Of a DNA stretch of 64,000 bases, positions 60,040-64,000 are shown piece after piece; positions within the stretch are counted from its first letter, which is position 1, and every line of letters begins with the position of its first letter. Source of the stretch: Parasponia andersonii (taxonomy: Eukaryota > Streptophyta > Magnoliopsida > Rosales > Cannabaceae); NCBI GenBank assembly GCA_002914805.1, contig JXTB01000603.1, positions 28,713 through 92,712 on the forward strand, read 5' to 3'. The notes under the pieces were generated by a model, which saw nothing but the letters and a program-made list of their open reading frames with translations, searched no databases and was not told the DNA's origin. A program made the position numbers and the translations under genes.

Positions 60040-62518
60040 GCTCTTTAAACTTGTCTTATAATACCAAGTAAGTTTCTTAATTTTGCGAAGTCTTCAAACT
60101 TGAGTACTTGGTGTAAATATCAGCAGTCTGATAATGTGATCTCACATATTCCAATTGTAATTCTTTATTTGTAACACATTCTCTTATGTAATGATAATGA
60201 GTGTCGATATGCTTACTTCAGTCATGAAAGATTGGATTTTTAGCTAAAGCTATTGCTAACTTATTGCCGATGCAAATCTCTGTTGGCTCCTTTTGAGGCA
60301 TGTTTAACTCTTGCAATAACCTTCTTAACTAGATTACATGACTAATACATGATGTAGTAGCTATGTATTCAGCTTCGCATATTGAAGAGTGACAATCGGT
60401 TGTTTCTTAAATACCCAGGTAAAGGCAGTTTCTCTCATGAAAAAGACAAAACCAATTATACTTTTTCGATCATCGGTATTTCTGGCCTAATCATTGTCAC
60501 TATAACTAACGAGTTTGTAATCTTTAAAAATTGAATAGAACAAGCCAAGATTGATTGTACCTTTTGGGTAATAGAGAATTCTCTTTGCAGCTTTGAAGTG
60601 AATGGTTGTTGGAATTTCCATGTAATAACTCACTAGTCCAGTTGCATAGAGACATCAAGCCTTGTACATGTCAAATATCGTAGGCATCCAACAAGACTCT
60701 TAAAGAGTGTTGGATCCATCTTTTCTACTTCATCATCTTCAAATAATTTTATTTCATACTCCACTGGTATACTTATCAACTTGCAATCATCCATATTGAA
60801 CTTTTTAAGGATCTCTTTTGTATAGCTTTCTTGAGAGATGAAAATACCTTCTTCCTTTTTCTTGACTTCTATGTCGAGATAGTATGCCATAAGTCCGATG
60901 TCTATCATTTTAAACTCATATGTCATCACTCTTTTAAATCCGTCGAACATCCTTGGATTACTTCTAGTGAATATCAAATCATTTACGTATAAGTATATGA
61001 CCAGAATGTCTCCATATTTAGTTTTAACACAGAGAGCATGTTCATAAGAGCACTTAGTGAAGCCATTCTCTTGGAAATATTTATTAATTCAGTTGTTTCA
61101 CGCTCTTGGTGCTTACTTTAGCCCATAAAGAGCCTTCTTTAACTTCAATATCTTATCCTCATGCCTTTTTACTTCATAACCCAATGGCTATTCGATGTAG
61201 ACTTCTTCTTCAAGAACTCTATTCAGAAATAAAAACTTTACATACATCAGATGGATCTTCCATTCATTTTAAGTAGCAAGAGAAATAATTAGTTTTATAG
61301 TTTCTAACCATACAACAAAAGTGAATACCTCGTCATAGTCAATTCTGGCTCTTTGACTATAGCCTTTTACAACTAGCCTTACTTTGTATCTTTCTATCTC
61401 TCCATTGATATTCTTCTTCATTTTGTACACCTATTTTACACTGATAACTTTATGACCTTTGAGAAGAGTGGATAGTTCCCAAGTATCATTCTTTTCTATG
61501 GCTGAAACTTCTTCATCCATCGCATTCGTCTACTTTTCATCTTATATAGCTTCTTGGAAGTTCGCCAGTTTACAATAAGCAAAAGAGGCAAAATAGAGTG
61601 AAGTTTTTGAGTCTATCGGTCACCTCATACAGATCTTCAAGACTTCTTGTACATTCTTCATATCTCTCAATTAAGAAAGAATGCGGTAAATCTTCATTAG
61701 TAGATGATGTTGGCGAAGTAGGTAGAGTAATAGCCTCTTAATGGTCTTCTCTTACTTGCTCTGCTAGTGTTTCTTCATTTTCAAATTGTGGAAAGAAATT
61801 ATAATCACTTGTTTGAGAACCAAAGTCTCATTCACCTTCTTTAATGAATATTACATCTCGACTGATGATTATTTTTCCATTGTTGGGATTGTATAACTTA
61901 TAACCTTTGGAGTTGTTGTCATAGCCAATGAAAATAAACTTCTTGCTTTTATCATCAAGCTTGGTTCTATATTCGTCTGGTACATGTATATGGACTATGC
62001 TTCCAAAGACTCTTAAGGGGGAGATTTCAGGCTTTCTTCCACTTTATGCTTCTTGAGGTGTCTTTCCTCACACACTCCTTGTTAGAGATTGATTGGATAA
62101 GTAGATCGCACATACAACAACTTCTGCCTATAACTCTTTGGGCAATCTCTTACTTTTCAGCATGCTTCGAGCCATACTGAGAATGGTCTAGTTCTTCATT
62201 TCTGCCACACTATTTTATTGGGGGATCGTAGAACGGTTAAGGGTCATCGAATTTTATTAGTTTTGCAGAATTCTTGAAACTCTTTTAAAGTGAAATCTCC
62301 TCCTCTGTCAGATCTCGTGATTTGAAGACCACTTTCTTTCTCTACCACAACCTTAAAATTTTTGAAAGCTTCAAAGACTTCTAATTTTTGCTTCAAGAAA
62401 TTAACCCAAGTCTTTCTTGAGAAATTATCAATAAAGAGTGGGAAATAATTACTTTTACTAAAAGAACTTGGTTTGATGGACAACACACATCTGTATGCAC
62501 GAACTCTAGTGACTTTTG
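60040..62518 (-). pseudogene. Copia (Ty1-type) pol remnant: integrase, RT, RNase H
   Basis: Reading leftward, the integrase core comes first (FVHTDVCCPSN, FIDNFSRKTWVNFLK, SDRGGDFTLKEFQEFC; 62244-62518), then a linker with KKFIFIGYDNNSKGYKLYNP (about 61950). The RT has PLGYE, LKLKKALYGLK, ENGFTKCSYEHAL and a YVND loop in place of YVDD (about 60990), then GLMAYYLDIEVKKKEEGIF and LFKSLVGCLRYLT. RNase H follows (HFKAAKRILYYPKG, SKHIDTHYHYIRE). Many stops and frameshifts make it non-functional. The order INT before RT identifies Ty1/copia; the short LTR and motifs suggest a Tork-like element. Its 5' part is cut off by the LTR at 62519. Confidence 0.85.
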
Positions 62519-63810
62519 TGTTGTCCCAAGAATAGCTAGCCCAAAAGGGGGGATGAATTGAGATTTTAAGATTTTCACAAACTTTTTAAATAAAGTAACA
62601 AGATTAAGAAAATAATGAATGGGGCAAGTAAAAATAGCAAATAAATAAGCACAATATCATAGTAAATAAATTAAAGAGATAGGAATAAAGAGATGCAAAC
62701 GCTATTTTTACGAAGTTCAACAAACACAACGGTTTGCCTATTTCCCTGACTCTCTGCAACTTGCTTAGAGCTTTCCACTATCAGATCAAGATTATGGGCT
62801 TGACCGACCCCTTGTACAGCCAGAGTAATTTCTTCTTAGGCACACCTATGCCTTTACAATAGTCTTGAATCCGGCTCTATTATGCCTAACCACGGATTGT
62901 TTAGAATCTGATGTCAACCTCACCTATACCGGGTTGTTTATGACTCTGGTGCCAACCTCACCTCTCAATAATGTTTTTATGAAAATACAAGTGAACAATC
63001 ACTCAAAGAATCATCTTTAAAAGAAATAATACAAGATATGCTTAGGTGATTTGAGAACAATGCACAGATGATACTCTAGGAATAGCTCAAATAGATTTGA
63101 AAGTTACAGTTGAGTAAAATAGAGCTTTTGTACTTAGAAACTGATTGGATATCAATATAGGTTCATATTCTCTCTTTTTAATTCATCAAACTTGGCTCTA
63201 TTTAAAGGCATCTTCAAAAACTAGCCGTTTTCGACTGTTGGTATCTTGTTACCAAAATTTTGGTCGACCAGAAATAATTTTGGTCAACCAAAAAACTAGC
63301 CGTTTGAGTCTGAAACACTAGTTCAGCTCCAACGGTTATTTTTGGCCTTTATTTTGGTCAGCCAAGCCTAGTCGACCAAAATCAGTCAGAAACAAAAAAA
63401 AAAATTGTTTCTTTGAACTAATTTGGTCATTCTTAAAACTTATTTTTTCAAAATTTTTTTTTAACATTAAGAAAATGTACTTTTGAGAATATTTAGGCTC
63501 GTTTAAAAAATCATTTAAAAAATTTTTGAGACATATCAAAGAGAATATTTTGTGCAATACAATAAATCAAGTATAAGACTAGGAAATAAATTTCAACCTA
63601 TTTAGACTTGGTCTTGAATCTTGATTCTTCATATTCATCTTCATCCTTCGAGGTTTATCAATGATGCTCTATTCTTGAGAACTTCATTTCTTGAGTTTTA
63701 TCAATTTTTTCTGCAACTTCATATCTACAAACTCAAGCAGTTATTAGTAACTTAATCACATATTTGTTATTATCAAAATAAGATAAGATTAAAAGCCACA
63801 TATGTCAACA
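62519..63810 (-). mobile_element. 3' LTR of a second copia element (SIRE/Maximus-like), inserted into the first
   Basis: On the minus strand the LTR begins TGTTGACATATGTGGC and ends CCTTTTGGGCTAGCTATTCTTGGGACAACA-like sequence at 62519. A near-perfect polypurine tract (AAAAAGGGGGAGA) directly precedes it. The ~1.29 kb length, the CAATTCA...CCCCTTTTGGG...GGGACAACA end and the TTGGTCGACCAA motifs are typical of SIRE-type LTRs. It ends within the integrase region of the copia element at 60040-62518, so this is a nested insertion. The body and 5' LTR lie beyond the right edge. Confidence 0.75.
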
Positions 63811-63826
63811 ATCTCCCCCTTTTTGG
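63811..63826 (-). promoter_or_regulatory. Polypurine tract of the SIRE-like element
   Basis: The minus strand reads CCAAAAAGGGGGAGAT directly before TGTTGACATATG, as expected for the primer of plus-strand synthesis. Confidence 0.7.
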
Positions 63827-64000
63827 TAATGACAAACATTGATTTTTGAGATAAAAATAATGATACAATTTAATTAGCATACATGATCTTACCATTATTT
63901 TTAGAATCTTTCCCCTAACATATACATGGAAAAAAAATTCTCCTCCTTTTTAACTCAATTTATGCGTACATTAAGTGACAAAAATCATGAATATTTCTCC
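63827..64000 (-). other. Internal 3' region of the SIRE-like element
   Basis: This is the non-coding stretch upstream of the polypurine tract on the minus strand. No coding frame is visible before the window ends. Confidence 0.4.

Overview
The window looks like nuclear DNA of a flowering plant, most likely a eudicot. It is AT-rich, its genes are split by GT-AG introns, and it carries plant-specific proteins: a 4-coumarate:CoA-ligase-like enzyme, chloroplast NADP-malate dehydrogenase and two NAC transcription factors. The space between genes is filled with LTR retrotransposons, MITEs, SINE-like elements and (TA)n microsatellites. Nothing bacterial, organellar or CRISPR-like was seen. I would not name a species.

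Layout. 1-2002: the first two exons of a minus-strand 4CL-like gene that runs off the left edge. 2003-8414: AT-rich DNA with two copies of a MITE lying inside (TA)n tracts, a tRNA-derived SINE candidate and a PIF/Harbinger-like MITE. 8415-21403: one long, decayed Ty3/gypsy element of the Tat lineage with two ~833 bp LTRs, PBS, gag, protease, RT, two RNase H domains, integrase, a hypervariable 3' region with three kinds of tandem repeat, and an antisense accessory gene (17200-20230, minus) with its own TATA box and at least three introns. 21404-25428: AT-rich DNA with a foldback-like region. 25429-27630: a solo LTR with a perfect target duplication. 31172-35680: a complete 14-exon NADP-malate dehydrogenase gene on the plus strand. 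36.1-37.3 kb: SINE and hAT-like MITE candidates. 40213-43934 and 46362-54316: two NAC genes in tandem on the minus strand, a membrane-anchored NAC053/NAC078-like gene and a NAC050/NAC052-like gene with a 5.9 kb last intron. 54.3-59.5 kb: AT-rich DNA with a SINE-like copy, a solo copia LTR and a third copy of the (TA)n MITE. 59571-64000: a broken minus-strand copia element interrupted by the 3' LTR of a second, SIRE-type copia element that leaves the window.

How the parts relate. The three host loci have unrelated biochemistry: acyl-CoA ligation, redox-controlled malate export from the chloroplast, and transcriptional control. The NAC pair matches the neighbouring NAC050-NAC053 loci of Arabidopsis, so it is probably an old tandem duplication. 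The most unusual unit is the Tat-lineage element. It couples a sense gag-pol with a convergent, spliced, independently promoted antisense gene, and carries about 12 copies of a ~100 bp unit between the two. All its genes now carry stops or frameshifts, mostly of the kind left by C-to-T decay, and the RT has lost catalytic aspartates.
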